64,000 bases of DNA from Pseudomonas sp. UBA2684. GTDB taxonomy: Bacteria; Pseudomonadota; Gammaproteobacteria; Pseudomonadales; Pseudomonadaceae. Of the stretch, positions 26,636 through 35,705 are shown one piece after another; position 1 is the stretch's first letter; each line of letters opens with the position of its first letter. The DNA lies in contig DELY01000048.1 of NCBI GenBank assembly GCA_002354655.1, forward strand, positions 180,034 through 244,033, read 5' to 3'. The position numbers and the translations under genes are program-made. A model generated the notes under the pieces. That model had not been told where the DNA came from, did no database searches, and saw nothing but the letters and a program-made list of their open reading frames with translations.

Positions 26636-27792
26636 GGGCGATCCTTGAGCGGCACAAACTTGAGATCTTCCGGCCCGACATAGTTGGCGCTTGGGCGGAT
26701 GATCTTGCCGTCGATGCGTTGCTCGATGACGTGGCTGGACCAGCCCGACGTACGCGCGATGACGAACAACGGGGTGAACATGGCGGTGGGCACGCCCATC
26801 ATGTGGTAGCTGACGGCGCTGAACCAATCGAGGTTGGGGAACATCTTCTTGATTTCCCACATGGTCGATTCCAGACGCTCGGCAATGTCGTACATCTTCA
26901 TATTGCCCTGCTCCGCCGACAGCTCACGGGCCACATCCTTGATCACCTTGTTGCGCGGGTCAGCCACGGTGTACACCGGGTGGCCGAAACCGATCACCAC
27001 TTCCTTCTTCTCGACACGAGCGCGGATATCGGCCTCGGCCTCGCCCGGGTTGTCGTAGCGTTTCTGAATTTCAAAGGCGACTTCATTGGCACCGCCGTGT
27101 TTCGGCCCACGCAACGCGCCGATGCCGCCGGCAATGCAGCTGTACATGTCGGAACCGGTGCCGGCGATCACCCGCGAGGTGAAAGTCGAGGCGTTGAATT
27201 CGTGCTCGGCATACAGGTTGAGCGAGGTATGCATGGCGCGCACCCAGGACTCGCGGGGCTTCTCACCGTGCAGCAAATGCAGGAAGTGGCCGCCGATGGA
27301 GTCGTCATCGGTTTCCACGTCGATGCGCTTGCCGTTGTGGCTGAAGTGGTACCAGTACAGCAACGCGGAACCCAGCGAGGCCATCAGCTTGTCGGCGATG
27401 TCGCGGGCGCCCGGGTGGTTGTGGTCGTCCTTTTCCGGCGACACACAACCGAGCACGGACACGGCGGTGCGCATCACATCCATCGGGTGAGCAGACGGCG
27501 GCAGTTGCTCGAGCGACGCCTTCAGCGCCGCGGGCAAACCACGCAGGGCCTTGAGCTTGGCCTTGTAGCCGGCCAACTCGGCAACGTTCGGCAGCTTGCC
27601 GTGTACCAGCAGGTGGGCGATTTCTTCGAATTCGCAGCGGTTGGCAAAGTCGAGCACGTCATAGCCACGGTAGTGCAAGTCGTTGCCGGTACGGCCAACC
27701 GTGCACAGCGCGGTGTTGCCGGCAGTAGTGCCGCTCAGGGCCACGGATTTTTTCGGCTTGAAGCCTGGGGTGGTTTCTGGGGTCGCACTCAT
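26632..27792 (-). CDS. prpC: 2-methylcitrate synthase
   Basis: A 386-residue citrate-synthase-family enzyme that condenses propionyl-CoA with oxaloacetate. Characteristic motifs are [10 protein letters not shown] near residue 42, the catalytic His region ([20 protein letters not shown] in parts and GPKHGGANE) and [13 protein letters not shown] near 275. ATG 27792 follows GGAGAGA. The gene stands 54 bases after prpB and overlaps acnD, so the products are made together. Citrate synthase GltA would be longer and would not lie in a prp operon. Confidence 0.95.
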   Translation of the reverse strand: MSATPETTPGFKPKKSVALSGTTAGNTALCTVGRTGNDLHYRGYDVLDFANRCEFEEIAHLLVHGKLPNVAELAGYKAKLKALRGLPAALKASLEQLPPSAHPMDVMRTAVSVLGCVSPEKDDHNHPGARDIADKLMASLGSALLYWYHFSHNGKRIDVETDDDSIGGHFLHLLHGEKPRESWVRAMHTSLNLYAEHEFNASTFTSRVIAGTGSDMYSCIAGGIGALRGPKHGGANEVAFEIQKRYDNPGEAEADIRARVEKKEVVIGFGHPVYTVADPRNKVIKDVARELSAEQGNMKMYDIAERLESTMWEIKKMFPNLDWFSAVSYHMMGVPTAMFTPLFVIARTSGWSSHVIEQRIDGKIIRPSANYVGPEDLKFVPLKDRP

Positions 27793-27846
27793 CGCTTATC
27801 TCTCCTCATCCGTTTAATACACAGGCGGCTAAGACCTGTGCTCCGG

Positions 27847-28731
27847 TTATTTTTTGGCGGCAAACAGCGCATCAAGGCTCTGCTCGAAGGCGTGGTAATT
27901 GATGCGCTCGTACAGCTCCATGCGCGTTTGCATGGTGTCGACCACGTTCTTCTGCGTGCCGTCACGGCGTACGGCCATGTAGACATTCTCGGCCGCCTTG
28001 TTCATGGCGCGGAAGGCCGACAGCGGGTACAGCACCAGACCGACATCCACCGAGGCCAGCTCTTCGGTGGTGTACAGCGGCGTGGCGCCGAACTCGGTGA
28101 TATTGGCCAGGATCGGCGCTTTCACCCGATCGGCGAAGGTCTTGTACATCGCCAGCTCGGTGATGGCTTCCGGGAAGATCATGTCGGCACCGGCCTCGAT
28201 GCAGGCCGCAGCACGGTCCAGCGCCGAGTTCAGGCCTTCCACCGCCAGCGCGTCGGTGCGCGCCATGATCACGAAGCTGTCGTCGGTGCGCGCATCGACG
28301 GCGGCCTTGATGCGGTCGACCATCTCCTGCTGGGTGACGATCTCCTTATTAGGGCGGTGACCGCAGCGCTTGGCGCCGACCTGGTCTTCGATATGAATCG
28401 CCGCCGCGCCGAACTTGATCATCGACTTGACCGTACGCGCCACGTTGAACGCCGAGGCCCCGAAACCGGTGTCGACATCCACCAGCAGCGGCAGGTCGCA
28501 CACGTCGGTAATGCGCCGCACGTCGGTCAGTACATCGTCCAGGCCGGTAATACCCAAATCCGGCAAGCCCAGGGAGCCCGCCGCCACGCCGCCGCCGGAC
28601 AGGTAGATCGCCTTGAAACCGGCGCGTTTGGCCAGCAAGGCATGGTTGGCGTTGATCGCACCAATGACTTGCAGCGGATGCTCTTCGGCGACGGCATCAC
28701 GAAAACGTTGGCCGGGACTTTTCAAGCTCAT
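27847..28731 (-). CDS. prpB: Methylisocitrate lyase
   Basis: A 294-residue enzyme of the isocitrate lyase/PEP mutase superfamily. It cleaves 2-methylisocitrate into pyruvate and succinate, the last step of the cycle. The active-site loop reads KRCGHRPNK (about residues 121-129), the methylisocitrate lyase variant of the KKCGH motif. DVDTGFG and [17 protein letters not shown] further support the family. Its ATG overlaps the stop of the GntR regulator gene, so the regulator and enzymes form one transcription unit. Confidence 0.95.
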   Translation of the reverse strand: MSLKSPGQRFRDAVAEEHPLQVIGAINANHALLAKRAGFKAIYLSGGGVAAGSLGLPDLGITGLDDVLTDVRRITDVCDLPLLVDVDTGFGASAFNVARTVKSMIKFGAAAIHIEDQVGAKRCGHRPNKEIVTQQEMVDRIKAAVDARTDDSFVIMARTDALAVEGLNSALDRAAACIEAGADMIFPEAITELAMYKTFADRVKAPILANITEFGATPLYTTEELASVDVGLVLYPLSAFRAMNKAAENVYMAVRRDGTQKNVVDTMQTRMELYERINYHAFEQSLDALFAAKK

Positions 28732-29465
28732 GACTCACCTCGGGTTTTGGCTGTCTTGGAGTGCGCGCCCTGCCCCATGCTGATGGCGTAGTGGCGCTCA
28801 ATATTGCGTTTTGAGGCACCGATATGCCGGCGCATCAACAACTCGGCCAACTCGCCGTCACGCTCGGCAATCGCATCGAGAATGCGGTGGTGTTCGGCGA
28901 ACGCCTGGCGCGGCCGGTTCGGTGTGGCGGAGAACTGCAGGCGATACATGCGCACCAGTTGGTACAGCTCGCCGCAAAGCATCTGGGTCAGGGTCTTGTT
29001 GCCGCTGCCCTGGATGATCCGGTAGTGAAAGTCGAAATCGCCTTCCTGCTGGTAATAGCCGACACCGGCCTTGAAGGCGGCGTCCTGCTCATGCAGGTCG
29101 AGCACCGCGCGCAGCTCATCGATTTCCGCCTGGGTCATGCGCTCGGCGGCCAGGCGACAGGCCATACCTTCCAGCGACTCGCGGATTTCATAGAGTTCGA
29201 TCAGCTCGGCATGACTGAGCGAGACCACCCGCGCACCCACATGTGGAATGCGCACCAGCAGGCGCTGGCCTTCCAGGCGGTGAATCGCCTCGCGCAACGG
29301 GCCACGACTGATGCCGTAGGTACGCGCCAGCTCCGGCTCGGAAATCTTGCTGCCAGGGGCTATTTCACCTTTGACGATTGCCGCCTGAATGCGCCGGAAG
29401 ACATGTTCGGAAAGTGTCTCCGGATCTTCTTGAGCGGTGATAGGCAACTCAATGGCATCCAACAT
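28728..29465 (-). CDS. GntR-family (FCD-type) regulator of the prp operon
   Basis: A 245-residue regulator starting at ATG 29465. The N-terminal winged helix (about 20-85) contains [27 protein letters not shown] in parts, the GntR DNA-binding pattern. The C-terminal all-helical FCD domain (about 95-230) has the Asp/His metal or ligand residues in [11 protein letters not shown] and EHHRILDAI. It is the first gene of the prp operon and probably represses it until a pathway intermediate binds. Two similar 12-bp near-palindromes upstream, one touching the start codon, are candidate operators. The open frame before 29465 lacks a ribosome site. Confidence 0.88.
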   Translation of the reverse strand: MLDAIELPITAQEDPETLSEHVFRRIQAAIVKGEIAPGSKISEPELARTYGISRGPLREAIHRLEGQRLLVRIPHVGARVVSLSHAELIELYEIRESLEGMACRLAAERMTQAEIDELRAVLDLHEQDAAFKAGVGYYQQEGDFDFHYRIIQGSGNKTLTQMLCGELYQLVRMYRLQFSATPNRPRQAFAEHHRILDAIAERDGELAELLMRRHIGASKRNIERHYAISMGQGAHSKTAKTRGES

Positions 29466-29550
29466 ATTGTCAACACTGCTTAGGCTATTTGGCAAAAAAC
29501 TACGCTCACAGCCTGTAAATGTCAAACAATCCCACAACACTGTCGACAAT
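29466..29550 (-). promoter_or_regulatory. Prp operator pair and promoter
   Basis: The plus-strand sequences ATTGTCAACACT (29466-29477) and ACTGTCGACAAT (29539-29550) are near-palindromes of the TTGTC-RACA type bound by FCD-class GntR proteins. Their centres are 73 bases apart, close to seven helical turns. A TTGACA hexamer lies between them on the minus strand and could serve as -35. Confidence 0.45.
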
Positions 29551-29771
29551 CTACTAAGGGACTCTCTCGAACCAATCTGCTGACCTTACTTACAGAAACG
29601 CCCATAAGCGTCTGTCACAGCAGAAAAACCCCATGTTAGAATGCCGGCCACTTATACCTGGCCGAGCAGTTTCACCCTGCCTGCTAGACTCCACGCCAGG
29701 TGCAGCAGGCCCTTACGCCCCGCCCGCTGGTCTTTTCGATCCAACGATTGCGATACATCACATTAGGACTT

Positions 29772-30308
29772 ATGAGACTCAAGCCCTTCGCTCTGCTGCT
29801 TTGCCTCGTTTTTTTACCCGGCTTGAGTCTCGCCGCGGATAAGACTGTCTACGGCCTCAATGAATACGTCCGGTTGAATAATCTCGACCTGGAAGTGGCC
29901 GCCAAACTGGATACCGGTGCCAAGACGGCATCGCTCAGCGCCCGTGATATCAAACGTTTCAAGCGTGACGGCGAAACCTGGGTGCGTTTCTATCTGGCCA
30001 TCGACGGCACCCATGCACACCCCATCGAGCGCCCTCTGGCACGGATCAGCAAGATCAAACGACGCGCTGGCGACTATGATCCAGAGGAAGAAAAAACCTA
30101 TACCGCGCGCCCGGTAATCGAAATGGATATTTGCATGGGCCAAGCCCTGCGCAAGATTGAAGTGAACTTGACCGACCGTAGTGCATTCCAATACCCGCTG
30201 TTGATTGGCTCCGAAGCGCTCAAACGCTTCAGTGCCCTGGTCGATCCAAGCCTTAAATACGCAGCAGGGAAACCTGGCTGTGCCACCGACGCAAACCCTG
30301 GCGAGTAA
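29772..30308 (+). CDS. Periplasmic retropepsin-like aspartic protease (RloA type)
   Basis: A 178-residue precursor with a signal peptide cleaved near A21 (LSLA-AD). The mature domain has KLDTGAKTASLSA with D47-T48-G49, the single D-T-G of retropepsin-like proteases that work as dimers, and LLIGSEAL late in the chain. It belongs to a family formerly called 'ATP-dependent zinc protease' and now RloA. The next two genes (inactive transglutaminase with TM domain, ATP-grasp ligase) are its constant partners. In Pseudomonas such sets were linked to osmotic tolerance. The substrate is unknown. ATG 29772 gives the signal peptide. Confidence 0.85.
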   Translation: MRLKPFALLLCLVFLPGLSLAADKTVYGLNEYVRLNNLDLEVAAKLDTGAKTASLSARDIKRFKRDGETWVRFYLAIDGTHAHPIERPLARISKIKRRAGDYDPEEEKTYTARPVIEMDICMGQALRKIEVNLTDRSAFQYPLLIGSEALKRFSALVDPSLKYAAGKPGCATDANPGE

Positions 30309-30313
30309 TTCCC

Positions 30314-31840
30314 ATGCGCTCTCTTAACCTGCATCTGAAAGTCCTGATCACGCTACTGGTGAGCCTGGGCATTCTGATTACGGCCTACCAAATTTTCATT
30401 CTCGGCATCCCGGTGACCGAAGATGAAACAGACGACCTGTGGAATATCGATGCCAGAGTCGAGTTCCAGGCCAGCCCACGCGAGCCGGTCAAACTGCAGA
30501 TGTTCGTACCACCGCTGAACCAGGACTACGTCAGCCTGAATGAGAGCTTTATCTCGAATAACTACGGCGTGAGCATCAACCGCGCCGACGGCAACCGCAA
30601 AGTTACCTGGTCGGCACGGCGCGCCAGCGGCAAGCAAACTCTCTATTACCGCCTGGTGCTGACCAAGCGCTACAGCGGTGAGCAGGCCAAGGCCAAGGGG
30701 CCGATCTTCCGCGACAGCATCCCGGTAGAAGGCGCGGAGAAGATTGCCGCCGAAGCCCTGCTCGCGCCGATCCGCCAACACTCGGCGGACGTCGAGACGT
30801 TCATCAGCGAAACCGTCAAGCGGGTCAACAACGCAGGCGACGATAACGTCAAGCTGCTGCTCGGCGGCGATGCCTCGACGCCGAATAAAGCCAAGGCCAT
30901 CGAGCTGCTGCTGTCCATCGCCCACGTACCGATGGAGCGCGTGCACACCATCCGCCTGGCGGCCGAAATTCAGCAGAGCCCGGAACTGTGGCTACGCAGT
31001 TTCAACGGCGAAAAATGGCTGTACTTCAACCCGGAAACCGGCGAACAAGGCCTGCCTGCCGACCGCCTGGTCTGGTGGATCGGCGACGACAGCCTGGTCA
31101 ACCTCGAAGGCGGCAAGCAGGCGCAAGTCAGCTTCAGTCTGAACAACAGCGAAATGAACGCCATTCGCCTGGCCAAGCTGACCGACGAAAACACCGACGC
31201 CGATTTCCTCGAGTACTCGCTGTACGGCCTGCCGCTGCAAACCCAGCAGACCTTCATGATCATGGTGGTGATCCCCATCGGTGTGCTGGTGATCCTGATC
31301 CTGCGCAACCTCGGCGGCCTGCAAACGCTCGGTACCTTTACCCCGGTACTGATCGCCCTGGCCTTCCGCGAAACCCAGCTGGGCTTCGGCATCATCCTGT
31401 TCACCGTGATCACCGCGCTGGGCCTATCGCTGCGCTCCTACCTCGAACACCTGAAGTTGCAAATGCTGCCACGGCTATCGGTGGTGTTGACCTTCGTCGT
31501 GGTGCTGATTGCCGCAATCAGCCTGTTCAGCCACAAGCTGGGCCTGGAGCGCGGGTTGTCGGTGGCGCTGTTCCCGATGGTGATTCTGACCATGACCATC
31601 GAACGCCTGTCGATCACCTGGGAAGAACGTGGTGGCGGTCATGCTTTTAAAGTGGCCATCGGCACCCTGTTCGCCGCGACCCTGGCGCACTTGCTGATGA
31701 GCGTGCCGGAGCTGATTTACTTCGTCTTCACCTTCCCGGCGGTGCTGATGATTCTGGTGGGCTTCATGCTGGCGATGGGTCGCTACCGCGGCTACCGCCT
31801 GACCGAGCTGTTCCGCTTCAAAGCCTTCCTCAAGGACTAA
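30314..31840 (+). CDS. Inactive-transglutaminase membrane protein (RloB type)
   Basis: A 508-residue protein: an N-terminal membrane anchor (about 9-30), a periplasmic region containing a transglutaminase-like domain without an evident catalytic Cys, and seven helices from about residue 312 onward. The family is called inactive transglutaminase with a 7TM domain, or RloB. It starts five bases after the protease gene and ends four bases before the ligase gene. Membrane topology suggests it couples a periplasmic peptide-binding domain to a cytoplasmic partner, perhaps the ligase. That coupling is inference. Confidence 0.85.
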   Translation: MRSLNLHLKVLITLLVSLGILITAYQIFILGIPVTEDETDDLWNIDARVEFQASPREPVKLQMFVPPLNQDYVSLNESFISNNYGVSINRADGNRKVTWSARRASGKQTLYYRLVLTKRYSGEQAKAKGPIFRDSIPVEGAEKIAAEALLAPIRQHSADVETFISETVKRVNNAGDDNVKLLLGGDASTPNKAKAIELLLSIAHVPMERVHTIRLAAEIQQSPELWLRSFNGEKWLYFNPETGEQGLPADRLVWWIGDDSLVNLEGGKQAQVSFSLNNSEMNAIRLAKLTDENTDADFLEYSLYGLPLQTQQTFMIMVVIPIGVLVILILRNLGGLQTLGTFTPVLIALAFRETQLGFGIILFTVITALGLSLRSYLEHLKLQMLPRLSVVLTFVVVLIAAISLFSHKLGLERGLSVALFPMVILTMTIERLSITWEERGGGHAFKVAIGTLFAATLAHLLMSVPELIYFVFTFPAVLMILVGFMLAMGRYRGYRLTELFRFKAFLKD

Positions 31841-31844
31841 TGCC

Positions 31845-32831
31845 ATGTTCGGTCTGATCAAGACGTGGAAGGCCCTTGAAGCCAAAGGCATCATGGGCAT
31901 CAATCGGCGTAACGCGGACTACGTGCTGAAGTACAACAAACGGCACCTGTACCCGATCGTCGACGACAAGATCATCACCAAGGAGCGCGCCATCCAAGCC
32001 GGTATCCATGTACCGGAAATGTATGGCGTGATCTCCACCGAGAAGGAAATCGAAAAGCTCAACGAGATCATCGGCGGGCGTACCGATTTCGTCGTCAAGC
32101 CGGCACAGGGCGCCGGCGGCGACGGCATTCTGGTGATCGCCGACCGTTTCGAGGATCGCTACAAAACCGTCTCGGGCAAGATCATCAGTCACGAGGAAAT
32201 CGAGCATCAGATTTCCAGCATTCTCACCGGCCTCTACTCACTTGGCGGCCACCGTGATCGTGCATTGATCGAGTACCGGGTCACCCCCGATCAGATTTTC
32301 AAAAGCATCAGTTACGAAGGCGTGCCGGACATCCGCATCATCGTGCTGATGGGCTACCCGGTGATGGCCATGCTGCGCCTGCCGACCCGTCAATCCGGCG
32401 GCAAGGCCAACCTGCACCAGGGCGCCATCGGCGTCGGTGTCGACCTGGCCACCGGGGTGACCCTGCGCGGCACCTGGCTGAACAACAAGATCAGCAAGCA
32501 CCCGGACACCACCAACGCGGTGGATGGCGTGCAGTTGCCGAACTGGGATGGTTTCATGAGGTTGGCGGCCGGCTGCTATGAGTTGTGCGGCCTGGGCTAT
32601 ATCGGTGTGGACATGGTGCTCGACCAGGATAAAGGCCCGTTGATTCTCGAACTCAACGCCCGCCCCGGGTTGAACATCCAGATCGCCAACGACTGCGGCC
32701 TCACCCATCGCGCCCACGCAGTGGAAGCGCGCCTGGCGGACCTGCGTGCAAAAGGCATCGAGGAAACCGCAGAAGAGCGCATGCGCTTCTCCCAGGAGCT
32801 GTTCGGCCACGTGCCAGTCGCACCAATCTGA
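31845..32831 (+). CDS. Alpha-L-glutamate ligase-like ATP-grasp protein
   Basis: A 328-residue RimK-related ATP-grasp enzyme. FVVKPAQGAGGDGI (about residues 83-96) is the ATP-binding lysine and glycine loop, and LILELNARPGLNIQIAND (about 266-283) holds the Mg-binding Glu and Asn. Such enzymes attach amino acids, often glutamate, to a carboxyl group of a peptide or protein. The acceptor here is unknown. It ends the three-gene operon with the aspartic protease and RloB-type protein; a bidirectional terminator follows. Confidence 0.86.
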   Translation: MFGLIKTWKALEAKGIMGINRRNADYVLKYNKRHLYPIVDDKIITKERAIQAGIHVPEMYGVISTEKEIEKLNEIIGGRTDFVVKPAQGAGGDGILVIADRFEDRYKTVSGKIISHEEIEHQISSILTGLYSLGGHRDRALIEYRVTPDQIFKSISYEGVPDIRIIVLMGYPVMAMLRLPTRQSGGKANLHQGAIGVGVDLATGVTLRGTWLNNKISKHPDTTNAVDGVQLPNWDGFMRLAAGCYELCGLGYIGVDMVLDQDKGPLILELNARPGLNIQIANDCGLTHRAHAVEARLADLRAKGIEETAEERMRFSQELFGHVPVAPI

Positions 32832-32844
32832 GCGCATCGCGTCC

Positions 32845-32879
32845 ACTAAAAAGCCCGGCCAAGTGCCGGGCTTTTTAGT
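32845..32879. terminator. Bidirectional terminator between ligase gene and fil-like cluster
   Basis: ACTAAAAAGCCCGG and CCGGGCTTTTTAGT pair as one stem around a 7-base loop and can stop transcription from both sides. Confidence 0.9.
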
Positions 32880-32922
32880 CACAGCCGTTCTGGCTGCTCG
32901 GGCGGGCCAGCGACACAGGCCG

Positions 32923-34077
32923 CTAGCGCACGATAGCCAGCTCGAACGCCCCCTCATCGCTGTGGGCGTGGGTCTGCATCCCGGCCTCATCAACCGCCAG
33001 GCCCTGCAACGGGCGCTTGAACGGTTTGTTGTCCAGCGTCTGCAAGTGACGATCCTCATCGGTGGTCAGCAGCAATACATAGCGCTCCCCCGCAGCCGCC
33101 TTGACCGGTACCACACCCTCGATAAAGGCATAGCGGTACCAGGTCTCGGCATGTAACTGGTAGACCGCATCGCTGACCAAGCGCGTCGGGCGCTTGGCCT
33201 CGTCGAGAAACAGCAAAGAGGGATACACCACCTGCTTATTGGCAAAGCTGCGCACGCGCAAGCCATAGGTGCCTTGCGCACGTGGCAGTTTGAGCGCCGC
33301 GTAATAACTGCGGCCCATGGGGAAGTCCAGGCTCGGGGAAAACCGACTCAACTCTTCATAGCGCGGCTCATCGGCAGACAGGTCGGTAAACGCCTCGTCG
33401 GTCAGCTGTGCGCAGCAACGCTCGAGCAACGCCTGATGCAGTGCCCCACCAGGTTTTTCACTGCCCGCCAACAAGGCCTGCATCGCAGCCGTCGGCTGGC
33501 CATCGAGCCCCGGCAACCGCTCGGGCTTATTGGCGAATTCGACCTGACGACCTTCGCTGAAACTGATCGGCTGACTCGCCGTCCCCCGCGATGGGCCTTG
33601 CCCCGCGGCGGGCACACTGGAGTTGCGCATGCGCCCCTGCTCATCGACCCAGGTGAAATATTGCCCACCTTGCTCGCTGCGCGCATACCCCCGCCCTTCC
33701 AGCACGTCAGAATCGATGTAATCGCTGGAACGCTCACCGCTGGCCAACAACACTTCATTCCCGCCGGCCTGCTGCTGGCTACCGGCATAGAAGCTGTTTT
33801 GCAGGTTGCCGCCAGCATCGACCCAGGTGAAATAGCGGCGCTTGCTCTCGCCGCGATTCGGCGCGCCGGGCCAGCCTCCCGCACTCGCATCACGCATGCG
33901 CGCCTGGTCGCTGAGGGTGATGCGCTGCGCCGCCTGGCGTTGTTGTGCGCTGTAACGGCTGTCGACAAAGGTGTTGTGCACCCGACCGAGATCGTCGACC
34001 CAGGTCAGGTAGCGCCCGCTCGCAACCGCCACAGAGGCCACACAACTGAGGCCGAGGAACAGCAGTAGGTTACGCAT
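32923..34077 (-). CDS. FilE-like secreted protein with three WVD repeats and MalM-like domain
   Basis: A 384-residue precursor; signal peptide near residues 1-20 (AVAS-GR). Three copies of a Y-(L/F)-TWVD-x-x-G-x-x-x-N motif occur at about residues 23-38, 82-97 and 140-155, spaced 58-59 residues and reminiscent of the DUF4124 unit. The C-terminal half (about 215-384) resembles MalM-type periplasmic proteins with LDFPMGRSYYAALKLP. It matches the 'putative pilus assembly protein FilE' group next to a FadL-type and C39 gene. ATG 34077 has GGGGAG upstream. The function is unproven. It is last in the operon. Confidence 0.7.
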   Translation of the reverse strand: MRNLLLFLGLSCVASVAVASGRYLTWVDDLGRVHNTFVDSRYSAQQRQAAQRITLSDQARMRDASAGGWPGAPNRGESKRRYFTWVDAGGNLQNSFYAGSQQQAGGNEVLLASGERSSDYIDSDVLEGRGYARSEQGGQYFTWVDEQGRMRNSSVPAAGQGPSRGTASQPISFSEGRQVEFANKPERLPGLDGQPTAAMQALLAGSEKPGGALHQALLERCCAQLTDEAFTDLSADEPRYEELSRFSPSLDFPMGRSYYAALKLPRAQGTYGLRVRSFANKQVVYPSLLFLDEAKRPTRLVSDAVYQLHAETWYRYAFIEGVVPVKAAAGERYVLLLTTDEDRHLQTLDNKPFKRPLQGLAVDEAGMQTHAHSDEGAFELAIVR

Positions 34078-34094
34078 AACGGGCTCCCCTTCTC

Positions 34095-35687
34095 CTAGAA
34101 TGTGGTGCGGTACGTCAGGGCAAACACATAGGCTTTGACGGTGGTTTTTATATCGAGGTCGGCGTACGGGTTGTACACCATGCTGTCGATGGTCGAACAG
34201 TTGGTGTTGCAACTGGAGCGCGCGGGAATGTCCTGCTTGCTCACCAGGTAGTTGAAACCGATATCGATCACCGTGTCTTTATCCCATTGGTAGCCGGCGC
34301 CCAAGCCATATAGTTGCGCATCGCCAAGCGGCGCCAGCACGTCGGCCTTGTCGCCAGGGATGGCCGAAGGACGTGGCTCATAACCCGCGCGCAGGCTCAG
34401 GCGGTCGTTGACCTGGTACTCGACGCCCAGCGCCCAACTCCACACCGACTCATAGCCGCGATCGAGAATGATGCTGGTTGCGGTGGCATTTTCCGGGGAA
34501 AAAATACTGGCGATGGTCAGCACGTCCAACTGGCGGTCGAACTCCAGCTCGAACGAGTCCCAGGCCGCATAGTCGGTCCATTTCACATCGAGGTTGATCT
34601 GCCACTGCGGGTGCGGCTTGAGCTTGATGCCCGTGGCGAAATGCGCCGGGTAGGTCATGTCCAGCGAGACATTACCCTGCTCTTTGTCGAACACTCCATC
34701 GGGAGTGATGCTGTTGAAGATCGCACCGATCAGCGAGCTGTCCAGCCCCTGCCAGAAACCCTGCCAGTCTTGGGAGTAGTCCACCGTGTACTTGCCTTGC
34801 AGGCGCATCTTGGCTTCGCTCTGGTACACCGCGCCAAGCGCGAACCAGTCGTTCGGCTCCCAGAGAAAGCCGACGTTCCAGGTGGGCGACAAGCTTTGCT
34901 GCATGTCGATATCGATGTTGGCAATATCGGTGAACGGTCCCAGGTCGCCGCCGCACAGGTTGAGCAGCACCTCGAAGGGGTTACCGTCGACGGTGCACAG
35001 CGCCTCCTGGGCCGCACCGGTCAGCCCCGTCAGCACGCCCGGCGCGCGAAAATCCTGGTTGAGCGCCATGGCTTGGTGGGAGAAGCCGATCGACAAGCCG
35101 ACCGAGAGCTGATCGTTGACCTGATAGGCCACCGAGGGTGAAAAATAGGTCAGGCGCTGCAGCACCAGCTCCTTGCCCTGGTAGCGCGCTGGGTCGTCGT
35201 CCTCGCGGGAGAAACCTAATGCCTGCGGGGTATAGACGTTGGTGGCGAAAGTGAATTTCGAGCCCGGCGGGTTGATCGACACGCCCGCCAGCGGTGCAAA
35301 CAGCACCGGCACTTCCGTCGCCCCGCCGATGCCCGGCAAGTACATCGCCGAGGCGGTGGTGCGGCTGGAGGAATTGGCCACCGAGTCATCGTTCAGGCCA
35401 AAAAAATTGCTGCCGTAGTCGTCAGGCGCATCGAAGTCGGCGCGGATATCCATGATCCCGGTGATGAATTTGATCGTGCTTTGCCGGCCTTTGAGCTTGG
35501 TCAGCGCCGCCGGGTTGTAGTGCACCGCGTCGATCCCGCTGAAGTCCGCAGTAATCGCATTGCCCATGGCCATGGCTTTCGGGCTGCCTATGGTCAGGTT
35601 TTGCGCCAGCTGCGCCTGCGCGGCGCCTGCCCAGAGCAAAACGATCCCGGTAATCGCCCGTGCCAGCGGCGAAATATGCATCGTCAT
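34095..35687 (-). CDS. FadL/OmpP1-type outer-membrane protein (FilD-like)
   Basis: A 530-residue precursor. After the signal peptide (about 1-26, AQA-QL), LAQNLTIGSPKAMAMGNA followed by DFSGIDAVHYNPAAL is the N-terminal hatch region of FadL-type barrels, and the alternation of aromatic residues to the C-terminal Phe indicates a beta-barrel. FadL proteins import hydrophobic molecules. The neighbours suggest it corresponds to FilD of the Acinetobacter fil set. Two extra Cys (SSCNTNCS, about residues 498-504) may form an external disulfide. Start either 35687 or the in-frame ATG two codons later. Confidence 0.82.
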   Translation of the reverse strand: MTMHISPLARAITGIVLLWAGAAQAQLAQNLTIGSPKAMAMGNAITADFSGIDAVHYNPAALTKLKGRQSTIKFITGIMDIRADFDAPDDYGSNFFGLNDDSVANSSSRTTASAMYLPGIGGATEVPVLFAPLAGVSINPPGSKFTFATNVYTPQALGFSREDDDPARYQGKELVLQRLTYFSPSVAYQVNDQLSVGLSIGFSHQAMALNQDFRAPGVLTGLTGAAQEALCTVDGNPFEVLLNLCGGDLGPFTDIANIDIDMQQSLSPTWNVGFLWEPNDWFALGAVYQSEAKMRLQGKYTVDYSQDWQGFWQGLDSSLIGAIFNSITPDGVFDKEQGNVSLDMTYPAHFATGIKLKPHPQWQINLDVKWTDYAAWDSFELEFDRQLDVLTIASIFSPENATATSIILDRGYESVWSWALGVEYQVNDRLSLRAGYEPRPSAIPGDKADVLAPLGDAQLYGLGAGYQWDKDTVIDIGFNYLVSKQDIPARSSCNTNCSTIDSMVYNPYADLDIKTTVKAYVFALTYRTTF

Positions 35688-35705
35688 AAGGTTTTCGCTC
35701 GCCGC

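Noticed and set aside
26317-28791. An 824-codon open frame opposite prpB and prpC
   Set aside because: It lies entirely in the shadow of two well-recognised enzyme genes and its composition is typical of an antisense frame.
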